Below, piece by piece: positions 12,606-25,039 of a DNA stretch of 64,000 bases (the stretch's first letter is position 1; each line of letters starts with the position of its first letter). A program made the translations under genes and the position numbers. The stretch comes from Epiperipatus broadwayi. Taxonomy: Eukaryota > Onychophora > Udeonychophora > Euonychophora > Peripatidae. The stretch lies in contig JAQFVV010012441.1 of assembly GCA_028023455.1 (NCBI GenBank), positions 4,401,911 through 4,465,910 of the forward strand. The letters are read 5' to 3'. A model generated the notes under the pieces. It was not told the origin of the DNA. It was given only the letters and a program-made list of their open reading frames with translations, and did no database searches.

Positions 12606-13685
12606 TCACATGACCACCATTTCTTATGCTTGCTTATAACTGTTATTAAACAGACAAAAACTCTATATACAGTATTGCCACTCAGTATAAACAAGAGTAA
12701 TCAATGGATGCCAGAAGGTATGTGCATAAAATCTCCATCTAGTGCCTACTCATCCAATATCTCCAGACTAGCTTCTGGATCATGGCCTTCATCAGTGAGG
12801 AGCCTTAGATTTGAGAGCATTGCACCTAGAACTTAGAATCTAATGCAACCCTCCAGCAGCCACTTTTTATCTCTACTTAACTACAAAACTATAAATCTTA
12901 AATTGAAAATGCAATAATATTTTCAATCCAAACACATTAGCTTATATAGTCATATAGGTCTGAACTCAATTCAGTATCTCTACATTTTCGTGTTTTTGAT
13001 TCTTTAATAAACATAGCTACCACTATCCTATTAGGCAGGATTGGTTTTAAGCCAATAAATATCACATGATCACAATTTCTTATGCTTGCTTATAACTGCT
13101 ATTAAACAGGCAAAACTCTCCATACAATATTGCCTCTTAGTGCAAGCCTGAGTAATCCTTCAATGCCAAAAGGCTTGTGCATAAAATCCCTATCTAATGC
13201 ATACTCATCCAATATCCCCAGACTAGTTTCTGCCTTGTGACCTTTGTCTGTGAAGAGCTTTGGATCTCAGAGTACTGCACCTAGATCTTAGGATCTAATG
13301 CAACCCTCCAGCACTCATCTGCCTAATAGAATAGTCATGGTTATAGTTATTAAAGAACCAAAGACACCAAAATGTATAAGTAGTAAACTGAGTTCATACC
13401 TATATGACTATATAAGCTAATGAGCTTAGATTGAAAAAAATATTGTGTTTTCAATTTAAGACTCATAGTTTGGTAAGTTAAGTAGAGATAAAAGGTGGCT
13501 GCTGGAGGAGGTGCACTGCTCTCAGAAAGAAGGCTTCTCACTAATGAAGGCCACAAGCTAGAAACTATTCTGGGGATATTGATGAGTATGCACTAGATGT
13601 GGATTTTATGTGCAAGCCTTTTGACATCCATTGATTACTCTGGCTTGCACTGAGTGGCAATATTGTATGGAGAGTTTTGCCTGTT
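12606..13685. repeat. family A composite: tandem pair plus an inverted third copy
   Basis: Copy one (12606-13045) and copy two (13049-13318) read on the minus strand, head to tail. They join through GGCAGGATTGG and TTTTAAGCCAATAAATATC. Copy three (13319-13685) reads on the plus strand and folds against copy two. The whole unit is flanked by the exact 13-mer TTATATCCAAATT at 12593-12605 and 13686-13698, so it entered as one unit. Open frames at 12579-12836 and 13350-13556 lie in this repeat and are not genes. Confidence 0.85.
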
Positions 13686-13698
13686 TTATATCCAAATT

Positions 13699-14382
13699 AA
13701 AAATCTTGATGATGAACTAAACATTTTCAGAGATAGGTTTATGCAAAGATTTCAATTGTACCATAAAACTATGACAGACATTGTGTAATAGCAAAACATG
13801 CGATGGCAAAAATGACAAAATGACATGAATAGTCATAATAATGCTAAATCAGTTATACTTTTAAAACATGCAAGTAGGAATGGTGTAATTAATAATGGAC
13901 ACTGTTGTTTTTCTCTTGTTTTGTATTACTTGTTACATTAAATTTTAGCAACCACCACATCCAATCATTTCTAGTAATCATTACTTAATCACAAGAGGAG
14001 ATTTCTACATTAGTATTACCTATAGTAAGTACCTATATCAATGCTTATCAAATGGTATTGCATTTATACCCCCATACTTAGGCAGCTTTTTGATTTTTTG
14101 CATTTATATGTGAGATTTGGCATTCACTGCTAAAATATTGTCAATTCTATTTAACTATTGAACTAATAGTCCAAAATTCAAAATAACATTATGTATTGAA
14201 TCCAATCTTTAGTAAATCTTATATAGACCTGAAATCATGTCAATAGCTATAAAACTCAATGACCTCAATTCTTTCTTAACCATAGGCATCCTTTTCCATC
14301 TGATTAGGAATGATAATAGTAACAGCAAATGCCTTAATTTTTTAGGTTACATAATATAGGATAAAGAACAACTCTGTAAGTA
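13699..14382. other. A/T-rich spacer between family A and family B units
   Basis: No feature seen. Confidence 0.55.
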
Positions 14383-14640
14383 GAAGGATTTGAGCTCAAT
14401 ATTTTTATGTCTATTTACCTTTCATTCCATCTCAAGCAATTGATACACATGACCACACACACAAAAGAAAGTATGTGATCTTTAATATATGTATTTTGTG
14501 TAGAACCAGTACTTATCAGTTGAGCCAGATCATAATATGCCACACATATATACAATCACTGCTCAGTTTATATTAAGATAGCAATTCATTAAACTTAACT
14601 GGCCAGGTTTCCATCTTCTTACCCTTCTAACTATTCAGTT
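14383..14640 (+). repeat. family B repeat
   Basis: From AGAAGGATTTGAGCTCAATA through CAATTGATACACATGACCAC and CAGTACTTATCAGTTGAGCC to TTAACTGGCCAGGTTTCCAT. Directly upstream of the LINE-like fragment at 14.8 kb. Confidence 0.75.
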
Positions 14641-14795
14641 AAAAAATCAATGATGAAATGTTCAAAGCTTTTATTGGATTTGATATTGTAGTCATATTCA
14701 TTAAAGTTTGGGAAATTGTTGATTAATATAAACAGAGTAAGGATTGTATATGTGTGTGGGAGATTACGATTTGGCCCAACAGATGAAATAATTCC

Positions 14796-15245
14796 TTGTA
14801 CCCAAATTTCTTTAATTTTCTTTTGAAAACTAACCTGAAAGCCTTGCCTACTAAACATTTACTTGTATATTGCCAATGTTTTTCAAGTATTAATTCCAGT
14901 TGCTCTCTATGCCTCAGAGAGAAAAAAACTTCTGTACATATCCTCTGCCACTGCTTTTCCCTTTCACCTTATAGAGACCTTATAGCCTCTATGCTAAAAG
15001 ACAAAAGGCCTACATTATCATCTACTCTTATTGACAACATGCTATGTGGATCCATCCTGGAGATATATTCATCAATGTTAATATTATTTTTGCTATGGTT
15101 CACCCAATGCTGGCTTACCTTTAATCATGCTCTGGATCATCCACTTGATTTATATATTGATAAAATTGAAAAAAAATCAGGAGGGACCAGAATTCCCCCC
15201 CCCATCTCTGAAGCCACATGGAAGCTGATTGTTATGCCCCCCTAG
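14796..15245 (+). mobile_element. LINE-like fragment with a C-terminal zinc-knuckle motif
   Basis: Seen: a 149-codon open frame containing FLLKTNLKALPTKHLLVY, then CSLC, eight residues, HILCHC, then SLSPYRDLIASMLKDKRPTL. The Cys-x2-Cys-x8-His-x4-Cys pattern after an L-P-T-(K/R) motif matches the zinc-binding tail (zf-RVT type) after the reverse transcriptase in several LINE clades. The part after residue 90 is hydrophobic (ILEIYSSMLILFLLWFTQCW) and not diagnostic. A second open stretch in another frame (15218-15439) may continue the element after a frameshift. No polymerase motif is present. A family B repeat lies just upstream (14383-14640), so the left end is broken or buried. Clade not assignable; this might also be the tail of another retroelement class. 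Confidence 0.5.
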
Positions 15246-16454
15246 GGATGGTGCCTTGCATAGCTAGATGGAACTCTCCTATTCTGGAAACAACTGACTG
15301 GCTAGTGTGCATTCCTTGGGGATTGATTATTTTTGCCTCACTCCTCAAACCTATCCCTCAGACCCTGGGCATTATGACCTTGGAATTCATGCTGATGGGT
15401 CTGAATTACCTATGTAAATTTGTATTTTTTTTATCATGAACAGAACTTTGGTGTTATCTTTATACATTTTGAGTCATGCAAGCTTAGTCACTAATCTCCA
15501 AGATATCAAATTATGGGCTCTTTCCTTGGTTCCTATGAACCTTTAATCCTCTTAGATTGTGCAGCACAGGATGTTTCATCATTGAAGTTTTCATTTTCTT
15601 AAATATCACTTAATGTATCCCCATCAATAATTTGATCATATGAGTTGTATCCAAATTTCAGAATAAAATTTTCTATATCTTTATAAAAAAAAACAACTTT
15701 TAATTTTATTATGATGTTTAGCTGTTAAATCACACAAACTGCAAAAACAAGGATATCTTCTTTACACCTTGCAGTAATTATTATAAATAATATGGTACTT
15801 ACATTTTAACTTAGTAAATACACGATAAAACAAAAACAGCTCTTATAGTATAATCTACAGTAAGTTTGAGCAATTAATGATTATTAAATGATAGTGCATT
15901 TAAATCATCATCACCAACTTGATTTTTGACATTTGCTTTCATCAATGACAATAGGGACTCAAAACTATAATTATACATTTAGTTCATAAATAAGGATAAT
16001 ATACAATAACTATTCTGGTATTAGATTGGAATGAACTATTATCTGTAAGAACTGATTGCTCATGTTTATTGTAAATGGTTTTGGGTTACAAAAAGGTCTG
16101 GTTTTAACAATTATTCCAAATACTAAATGTTTTTTAAAAGGTATTACAGAAAGACTCTCATTGATTTTAATTATGTAAGACTCTCAAATACTTATATGTT
16201 AGGTTGAAAGTTGATTCTTGCTAGAAGAATTATAATTAAACAATAACAAACAATTGATATGATAAATTATACTTTGCCGTTGGTTTCTGCTTAATTTTTA
16301 TTTTATGTTAATCATACTAGATTATCTAGTGTTTAAAATTTATTATGTTTTTTTAAATTTGTTTACATTTTATTTTATAGTTTTGAGTTAATTTAGCCAG
16401 AGTTTAGTTTGCCAATAAGGCAAATATTGTAGTTTAATTGCTATTTGAAAACAT
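15246..16454. other. possible decayed continuation of the LINE-like fragment, then spacer
   Basis: 15246-15580 keeps higher complexity (CTAGATGGAACTCTCCTATT, AACTGACTGGCTAGTGTGCA, GACCTTGGAATTCATGCTGA) and broken frames, so the retroelement may extend this far. The rest is A/T-rich without signal. Confidence 0.4.
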
Positions 16455-16642
16455 TAAATTAAAAATTAAAAAAAAAGAAAAGAAAAGAAAAAAAATTGAG
16501 GGAAAAAATAAAAAAATAGGATATAAAAAGAAAGGAAAAGAAAAAATAATCAGAGAAAAAAGTCAGTGAGAAAAATCAAGAAAAAAAATTATACAAAAAA
16601 AAAATAAAAAAGGAAAAGAAAAGTAGTAAAAAAGATGAAAAC
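16455..16642 (+). repeat. polypurine tract
   Basis: About 190 bp almost wholly of A and G (GAAAAGAAAAGAAAAAAAA, AAAGAAAGGAAAAGAAAAAA), a degenerate simple repeat. It could be the decayed A-rich tail of a retroelement. Confidence 0.7.
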
Positions 16643-17932
16643 AAACAATTTCAGTTTTCTGTGATTAAAGTATTTTTTTTTACAATGTTTAAACTATTAA
16701 ACCAGCCAGAGACTCAAGACAGGATGAATTATATTTTGATTCACACCATTCACCAATTGCAAAACACCTGCATAGTTTGGCATCAGTATATCTCAGGTTA
16801 ATTGTGCTAGACAGAGTTATTTTAAAATATTTCTAACAGTAATAGCATCAATATCACAATTCAATTAGTTCTCTAATGTTCATTTAATGGGTATTATTTT
16901 GTTTTGCTTTTTTTTCTTTTGATCAGTAAGTTCAAATTACCTATCTACTATTATAAACCCATACATTAAATCACTAGTTTATATGATTATTCATCTACTT
17001 ACAGGAAAGCAGTATTAGTTTAAATCCTCAGAACATTCAAAAATTCAATACAATATCTTGGATAATATATAGAAATAAAGATAGCTAGTGAATGGTTAGA
17101 AATGCAAACTAGGATCTCCATTGGTCAATACTTATAACCACAACCTAATCAGAAGATTAGTTTGGCCCTGCTATCAAGCATTTATTGATTATTCAAGCAG
17201 CTATAGGCAGTTAATTAATAAAACAATGTAAAGGGAATTATTGCTCCTAAACATCTACATAGAATATATTCAAGAATGCATCTCTTTAAACATCAATTTC
17301 TTTTCTCCTTTCTCATCTAATGTTGAGTAATAAGTGATTATCTGTTAATAGTGCACTTACATTCTCATCTTTAACTTCATTTATTATTTAAAACCCAAAG
17401 TCTGAAATTCAAAACACCCTCAGGTTTTGGATCTAGGTCAACCTGCTTAAACAGTTATATAAGTGCTGATCTTAGATCAGTAACTATATGTTTTAATAAT
17501 TTCTATTCTTTTCTAATTATAAGCATGTTCTTTGGGCACAAATGTTAATAGCAACATAAAGCTGTATTTTTAGCTTACTTATTATGGAATAATCAAGAAC
17601 AGTTATCTACTCTGATGCCATCTATGGTAAGCTCGAGTAATTAGTGATTACCAGATGATAGTGCATTGAGATCATTACCGTCAGTCAGTTTCTGGCTTTT
17701 GTTGTTTTCATTGAGACTTAAAGATCCAAGTAGTGCAATTTAAAATATTTGATGGATACATAATTATTTGTTTTTAGTGAATAATAAAACCATTAAACAA
17801 ATTGACAGCTTCAACTAAATACACTAATTCAGATGAGAAAAGAGTAAAGAACCGTTTTTGTTTTATCACACACAAACACATATATATATATGTAAAATAA
17901 ATAAAATATCCGTTAATTAAAAACAATATTGT
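16643..17932. other. A/T-rich spacer
   Basis: No gene or RNA. A block at 17620-17740 (TCTATGGTAAGCTCGAGTAA, GTGATTACCAGATGATAGTG) resembles 15855-15960 and may belong to an old dispersed repeat. Confidence 0.45.
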
Positions 17933-18160
17933 AATTATAATTGAAATAATATTTTTAACGGTTTACAAACAATTACAAACAATCTTTAAATCCGCAGAAG
18001 TATTTTCAGTTACTTTCTAACTTGCCTTTAAAAACACTTTTAGTTTTTGAATTTAATGGCAGTTGAGGCAGGTTAGAAAGTAACTGAAAGTACTTCTGCG
18101 GATTTAAAGATTGTTTGTAATTGTTTGTAAACCGTTAAAAATATTATTTCAATTATAATT
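17933..18160. repeat. 95-bp near-perfect inverted repeat (MITE-like)
   Basis: Arms 17933-18027 and 18066-18160 differ at about two of 95 positions. They contain TTAACGGTTTACAAACAATT, AATCCGCAGAAGTA and TTTCTAACTTGCCT. The 38-bp loop ends GGCAGTTGAGGC. Both sides abut (TA)n runs (17880-17891 and 18159-18170). The block GGCAGTTGAGGCAGGTTAG recurs in mutated form at 54522-54580. The arms' high identity suggests a recent insertion or gene conversion. Confidence 0.85.
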
Positions 18161-18546
18161 ATATATATATGTTATACAATTAAATTATTTACTATTTATA
18201 ATTATATTTAATGCTTTAATTTAATAATAACAACAGAATGTTACTTAAATCAATGAGTAGGAAATTTTAGATATACATATATTCATATATATATATATAA
18301 ATAGAAACTAATGATAAATATTGAGTATGGTTCTTTTTTGTTTATTTATATAAAAAGGAGTTTCTTAGTGCAAATACATAAATAGTAATTATTAAAATCC
18401 ATATTATAAATATAATCTTTTTAAAAAATATTTGGCAAAAGTAGGAGTTTGTGCTCTATAAAACAATATAATTATCAAAGTAATTGAAATAACTAGCTTT
18501 GGTTAAATTGTACTGTTATTTTAATTAGAAATAATAACTGTTATAG

Positions 18547-18642
18547 TCAAGCGTTGGTGGCCTAGCAGTTAGCATATGTGCCTTCCAAGGAGCTGGTCAG
18601 GATTCGCTTCCGGTCAACGCATTTGACATATGAAAAAAAAAT
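18547..18642 (+). mobile_element. tRNA-derived SINE (tail TGACATATG-A-run)
   Basis: Seen: GTTGGTGGCCTAGCAGTTAG with A-box character, GATTCGCTTCC as a degenerate B box about 35 nt on, then a short tail ATTTGACATATG followed by a run of A. This is the layout of a short tRNA-derived SINE transcribed by RNA polymerase III. It shares its head with the unit at 47362-47457 and its tail with those at 30634 and 56288. A complete but old copy, about 95 bp. Confidence 0.75.
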
Positions 18643-21600
18643 TATATAATGTAACATTTATTTTGTTTTAAATAAAATAATGATATTTGTACTGCCAAAA
18701 GCAATAACGATGCACACATGCATACATACATATGTATATTGTCTACAAATTAAAATCATCTCTAATAATGCTGAGAATTTATTTAACCCAAAATAGCTTT
18801 TAAAAATTTCTAATGTAATAATATATATATGAGAAATTACATTATTCTGCTTAGTAACATTTTCATTTTAAATTAATCAATAAATTTAGTAATTAGTCTA
18901 TAGTAGTGGTGGACATTTACTTGTATATGTAATGTCATTATTTAAAGTTCATTTTTAAAAGTATTTATATATAAAAACAGTTATATAAGAACAACAACAA
19001 AATAACTAAATAATAAAAAAAATGACAAATCTTATAATCTTCTCTGTATATTAAACTATTTTGATTTAAATAAAAAATCTTATGTTGTTTTCACATAATA
19101 GAATAATTCTTAATAATAATAATACTAATAAAAAAAAACATCTATAATTCATCTATAGGGAAAACTTTTTTTTAACTATACATTTTATTATATTTTTTAA
19201 AGTATTTTGTTTTATTTTCTCAGATAACTAACTTTACTGAAATATTATTAAAAACTCTGTAGGAATATATTTTATTTAAAAATCGGAGTTTAATTATAAT
19301 TTTTAAAATCATTTCATTTTGTCAATATAGTTTGTCAATTATTAACAATGTGTTCTGTAGTTTATGATTGTCACAATTTTATAATTTAAGGTCATTAAAT
19401 TTCACTTCTGAAACAAAAAGTACAGCTACATCAGGAATCTTGAATTAATTGAGACTTTTATAAAACTAACATTCCTTTATAAGGTTTTAATAAAAGTTAA
19501 GTGATGAAGTAAAATATTTTCTCTAAATAATTAACTTGTTTTTTCCAATCCACTAGCCATAGATATATTTGATATTGATAATTGTTGGAGTCTTACAAAA
19601 AGGTCATTTTTTCCACAGTAATCTTGCAATCATTTGAAAGTATTTTTGGTTGAATGATCAGAAAAGGTATTTTAATATGAGAAATGTCTTAGATAGCAAA
19701 ATTATATTTTGAATTGCTGATAAGTGAAATTGCTTCTGATGTATAACAAAAAAATATGTGACAATATGAAAACCATTGCAAGAATATTTTAATATCCAAT
19801 AATAATTTCATTATAATTTTTAATCACATCTAAGTATGTTTAATCTTCATATCTTTTCTTGAAAGAAAGGACATGCTAACACTAAGGAATATATTTTTAG
19901 AATATTTGCATCAAAACCATACAGCATGTTAAGTTAGATGACTTACTTGTCAGTATGAACAAGCAGAGTTTAATTTTACTCCACTTGGAATATCTTGAGG
20001 ACTCATTTGACTTTTACTCTATAATTTATCACATCAATCCATTCAGATGGAAATAAAACAATTACATTGAAAAACCATGTAACATTCAGAAAATAGCAAC
20101 TTGAAAAAAATGGTTCTACTAAATAGAAAAAGTTTGAAATTAGTTTTCATATTTGTCAGCTGAGAGCCAAGTTAGAAACTTTTGATTACAAAACTCAGAC
20201 ATTAAAAATATGGTAAATAAATCAAATATAGACTTTTGCTACCATCATATATCTAATATGCATCTGTAGTATTACAAATTGCACATTTTAAAATCTTCAT
20301 TGGTACATAAAATCTAGACTTCATTTATTTTAAAATACATATATTTTGATTCTTTAAATGTGATAAAGGATCTGGAATTTTTATATATTTTAATTAAGAT
20401 TCTAAAGTACTTTTGGGAGCCTGGGAAACAGTGATTTGCACCCTTTGTTTAAATAGAAATAAGAAAATAGAAAGAAGAAATATGGATTCTTAAATATAAT
20501 AAACTACATAAAGACATGCCCCAATTATAAAATAAAAATGCAAAGTTTATAATTTTATAAACAATTACAAAGTTTGTAGCCATATTTTTATTAAAATATA
20601 TTCCAGTTTTTATTAATTTCCTCATATTATCAGCTTTTAATAGCCTTTAAATATGTAAATAGTGAAAGTGTAACAGAAATTTTAATGTATTTATGAAGAT
20701 ATATTTCAATTATAAAGGTAAACAGACAAGTTAATTAAAACTTAATATGAAAACTGAAATCACATTATCTAGTGGACAATATTTTTATCTGATTATAAAT
20801 CAAAAGTGTGCCCCTATTTAAGTTACAATTGAGTTGTAAGCCAGACATAAAAACTTAACAACTGTAAAAACAGAAGCACAACCTCTTAAATATTTTAATT
20901 AGTAAAAAAAACTTCTCCATAAAGAATTGTATATAATATTTAGAAGATTTTCACAAACTTTATACATATAAAAATAAATGAAAGTATGACAATAATTTTT
21001 CTTGAATTTATCAAGACTTATTTCAGCTATGGTGGATCACGAAAACAACCAAGTAAAAACTGAGACTGTAATCTAAAATTGCATAATTTCCATTTGCAAT
21101 AATAGTTTTGATCGGTTGTTTTTCTGGTTGATTATAGATGAAATAAATTTTGATAAATACATGGAAAGTTTCTGCTATACTTTCAAAATTTATGTATGTA
21201 TGTATAAAACCAATCAGATTTATATTTCTATATTCTCATTAGATCCAAAATTATCTAATTATAAACCATTATTGAACATAAAAAACTGAGTTTAATAAAA
21301 TATTAGATTTGAATACATACTATTCAAAAATAGTGCACTTTCAAATCATAAATTTGAAGATTATTAGTTTGTTTAAATATTCTCTTACATGAAGTGCCCA
21401 CCATCTAAGAGTAAATATTATTACAGAGATGTTAATTGGTGCATTTCAAAATGATTTACAATACATTTTCAAATTTTATTCTTATTCCAGAGCATCTTTT
21501 ATCTTAGCTCAATGATATCACAACCATAGTCAGACAAACCTTTATCATTCTGGATCAATTTTTGAAAAACCCAGTTCACTTTTTTAAGTAAGGTAAACAT

Positions 21601-21654
21601 ACCTCATAATGTAATCTTAACTTTATATATATTTTTGGATATATTATTTACATC
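18643..21654. other. long A/T-rich spacer
   Basis: No supportable gene, RNA or repeat. A GTAAGT donor-like site on the minus strand near 19950 is not preceded by an open frame. Confidence 0.55.
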
Positions 21655-21729
21655 ATATATATAAAATACATATTTTGCGGGTTCATCCCTGTTAACACGG
21701 ATGAACCGCAAAATATGTATTTTATATAT
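21655..21729. repeat. short hairpin element, arms about 30 bp
   Basis: ATATAAAATACATATTTTGC then GGGTTCATCC pairs with GGATGAACCGCAAAATATGT then ATTTTATAT. One base is unpaired and the loop is CTGTTAACAC. It is followed by AACCCGTGCAAATCTTCGTT, an end motif seen inverted at 1328-1348. Flanked by (TA)n. Confidence 0.75.
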
Positions 21730-21877
21730 TTAACCCGTGCAAATCTTCGTTTTAATATATATATATATAGGTAGATTTCCATTCTTATTGTTTAAACAGG
21801 TCACCTTGACAACAGATTGAGATTATTGATTGGTATTGGTATTGTTTAAGTGTTGGTTGTTTTCCTGAATTTATATA

Positions 21878-22470
21878 TATATGTAAAATTCAACTTGATA
21901 TATATTAAATACAGTAATATTCATATAATTCAACTTATTCTGTTAGAAGTGCTTTCGACTATATTCCTTTTAGTCTTTGACAACTATATAATGATATAAC
22001 GTTGAATAATCAAAATGAGTCATTATTTATAAATCCCATAATTCAGTTCAGTTCTCCCACAATTCTGTTATTTTAATGATTGATGATTGACTATTCATTA
22101 ATATTTGATGATTTCTCGAAAATTAATATAGCTTTTTTATTTTTTGTTTATTGTGGTAACATTCAATTTGTATAGTTTTATATTTTCACAATTAAATTTA
22201 AACCCATATTTACAAGTTATATTATGATTAAATATAATTTTGAGAAATCACCAAATATTAATGAATTGCCAATCATCAAACATTAAAATAACAGAATTGT
22301 GGGAGAAATGAACTGAATTATGGGAGTTATAAAATAATGTCTCGTTTTGATTATTCAAAGTTATATCAATATATAGATGACAAAGGAATATAGTCGAAAG
22401 AACTTCTAATAGAATAAGTTGAATTATATGAATATTACTGTATTTAATATATATCAAGTTGGATTTTACA
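21878..22470. repeat. long inverted repeat, arms about 250 bp
   Basis: The left arm (21878 to about 22127: AAATTCAACTTGATATATAT, TTCAACTTATTCTGTTAGAA, CTCCCACAATTCTGTTATTT) pairs with the right arm (about 22215 to 22470: AAATAACAGAATTGTGGGAG, TTCTAATAGAATAAGTTGAA, ATATATATCAAGTTGGATTT). Identity is about 85-90% by eye, the loop is about 90 bp, and the flanks are T/A runs. The open frame at 22248-22457 (minus) lies in the right arm and is not a gene. Confidence 0.85.
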
Positions 22471-23334
22471 TATATTTTGAATGAATACAGGCATCAAAAT
22501 TAATATTTTAATATGTATATATTTCATCACAATTTTCTAAAACTATATCTGACCAAAGATATTGAAAAAGATAAATGATTTCTGAGATAGTGTGCTTTGA
22601 TATCTGAAATTTTCAGATTGTTTGTTTGTTTCAGTAGTAAATGATTATCATCTGGCTGTAAACGTTTTTACAGTGATTTGTAGTGGACCATTACATTGCT
22701 TTTTTCCTTCACACTTCTATATACCTACTGTAATACTAGATGATAGAAATTATTCATTAACAAGGAGCTTTGAATCTTCAAACAGTACATTTAAATCTTT
22801 AACATCTAATGCACTTTCCTTCTAGATACTATCATTTATCTATCTTTTCAACTATTAAGCCCTCACTTCACATTAAAATTTATATAAATGTTTTCAATTT
22901 AAAACATTTTGTCCCTTTAGTCTTATAGCTCTGAAATCAGTTTGGTATCTATATATTATGGTAGTTTTACTTTTTTAACAAGTTTAGGTGCCTTCATCCT
23001 GTGACATAATTGCTATGAAAACAATAAAATATCATATAACAATCACATGACTTGAGCTTACACATTGCTGTTTCTACATCATAATATTTTTATTCCCACT
23101 CTATGATTCATACTTTATATCTTGCAAACTAATATATATCAGATAATAATGCTATCGTCTCCAATATTTCCAAACTAGTTGAAGGTTATAACTTTCATCA
23201 ATTAGAAGCTTTGGATCTTAGAACAGTGCACTTGGATCTCAGGATCAAAAGAATCTTTCTCATAGTATTGTGCCAGTCAAAACATGCTTATCCATCTAAC
23301 ACGAGCTGGAACTCACAAAATGTACTTCAAACCC
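22471..23334. other. A/T-rich spacer
   Basis: A 67-codon frame at 22622-22825 shows no family. 23140-23240 (AATATTTCCAAACTAGTTGA, TTAGAAGCTTTGGATCTTAG) looks like a distant family A remnant. Confidence 0.45.
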
Positions 23335-23435
23335 AGTCAAGCCCGAGATTTAGGTCAGGGACCAGCCTGGATTCGAACCCACTCTCCAAGCACCAGATCT
23401 AACACCCAATGGATAACATAACAATGGTAGCACAC
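23335..23435 (-). mobile_element. tRNA-like repeat with a perfect B box
   Basis: Minus-strand reading: TTATCCATTGGGTGTTAGAT resembles an A box, and 23369-23379 is GGTTCGAATCC, an exact pol III B box. The B box is followed by AGGCTGGTCCCTGACCTAAA. There is no foldable acceptor stem around it, so this is a SINE head or a tRNA pseudogene, not a tRNA gene. The tail of the other SINEs is absent. Confidence 0.55.
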
Positions 23436-24121
23436 GAGATTTAATTCTTCGTCCAGCCCACTAGCAAATCGGAGAAAACAATAAGACTCATGGACTTAAA
23501 CATATATATAAACAACTTAAATACTAGACATTCCACAGATAAAATCTAACATATTTAAATAATAGGGGCTTTACTAATGAATACTTATGGGCAATTAGTG
23601 AATTGGATTGATTTAATAATGAGACAGAAACTGATATATGATGAATTAAAATATATTTATTGACAATTGTTGTTGGCAAATGCACACAGGCATTTCATTT
23701 ATAAAGTAACATTCTCTAGGCTATTTGAACAATAATTGATGTTGGCAAATAGGTTTGTGGCTATGATTTAATGGAGCCAAATATCCTGCTATACAACTAA
23801 TCACTACATTGACTTATTTGTTATGTCCTTTTATAATCAGTTTGAGTGGCTCTTTTACGTAAAATCAAACCAAGTCTGGAATGAAACTTAATACATCTGA
23901 CTATAATCAATTTATATATTAACTATGGGCTTATAAAGCATCTCAGATAGCTTAAGATCGAACGGGTTTTCAAGAATGCTTCAGTTCAATGCCGAAGATT
24001 GCATATTAGGGAGGAAAAAGTTGGCTATAACGATTTTACTAATATGCTAGGCACAAGTAAAGTATAATAATAAAGTGGCTCTGCGGATGGAAGAATGGTT
24101 TTAGGGTTTTTGTGACAAACA

Positions 24122-24330
24122 ATGGTTTACCCAATAACCGGTCATCATGCTGTTAATGGGGAACCTTTATTTGGTTCAGAGGCGGGGGACTTACGTGCTA
24201 ATCTGGCCCGTAGCTCAGACTTCGCTACTGCACTACCCATAAGAGAAGATGGGCTGGACTTACCGTGGCTCCATCTCATATATATATCAAAAAGAACAGC
24301 ACAACGAGAAAATATTAATAAATCCCACAT
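24122..24330. other. GC/CpG-richer segment, unrecognised
   Basis: ACCCAATAACCGGTCATCAT, GGCGGGGGACTTACGTGCTA, TCTGGCCCGTAGCTCAGACT and GATGGGCTGGACTTACCGTG stand out from the A/T-rich flanks. Both strands are open for 60-80 codons, but no protein family is recognised in either, and mutually open strands often mark a non-coding repeat. GGACTTACGTG and GGACTTACCGTGG form a short internal repeat. Most likely a young repeat; a structured RNA or promoter piece is possible. Confidence 0.35.
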
Positions 24331-24694
24331 CCGCCAAGCCGAAGGATATTATAAATTAAAGATCATATATTAAATGAACACTAGATCATCAGCTTGATCA
24401 AAAGAGCCAACTCTTCTGTAGCATGAGAAATACGATATGCTACTGACAGGAATATATATAGATACAAACTTTACTTTATCCCATTCAATCTCTTTAGTTA
24501 TCTATAACTACTAAACTTTTAAAAGGGGGAAAAGTATATTTAATAGGGGACTTACGAATACTTAACTAAAAAAATATACTTATGATTGCACTCCAGGCTA
24601 GTTTAATCTTTAGTAACATAATAAATAAAGGTTGAAAGGCCACATTTTATATTTATATTAATTAATTTACTAAATGACAAAAATCTGAATTTGG

Positions 24695-24803
24695 GTTTCG
24701 AAACAGCGCACGAAATGACGCTATATAAATAATAATACGAAGATGTTAAATTTATATGTTTAAAAACATTCTATAATTAAATGCACGCCGTTTCGAAACA
24801 TAG
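24695..24803. repeat. small element with inverted ends GTTTCGAAAC
   Basis: GGTTTCGAAACAGCGCACGA at the left and TGCACGCCGTTTCGAAACAT at the right are inverted copies about 20 bp long, enclosing about 70 bp of A/T-rich DNA. Fits a tiny MITE or solo-end relic. Confidence 0.45.
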
Positions 24804-25039
24804 GCACAACTAACAATAATTAAAAATAAGCAAAAGAACAGCAAAATATAACTGCAGTGATTAAATTATATAGCAAAGCATTAATTAACACAGAATTTAC
24901 AAAAGTATTTCATATTATAGAATTTAAAGATTATTTGGAAAACAATTTAGAAAGAAGTTTCAATAATATGGTTAGCTAACCTGTTTTTAAAGAAATCATG
25001 ATTGTTTTTGAAATTCACAGAGCTCTGCTATTTTAAATA

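Noticed and set aside
12579-13556. Two open frames (85 and 68 codons) that look moderately protein-like
   Set aside because: Both lie within family A repeats, and the same sequence occurs at other sites without a conserved frame.
24145-24330. Overlapping 61- and 83-codon frames on opposite strands
   Set aside because: Neither resembles a protein family; two open strands in one GC-richer block suggest a repeat rather than a gene.
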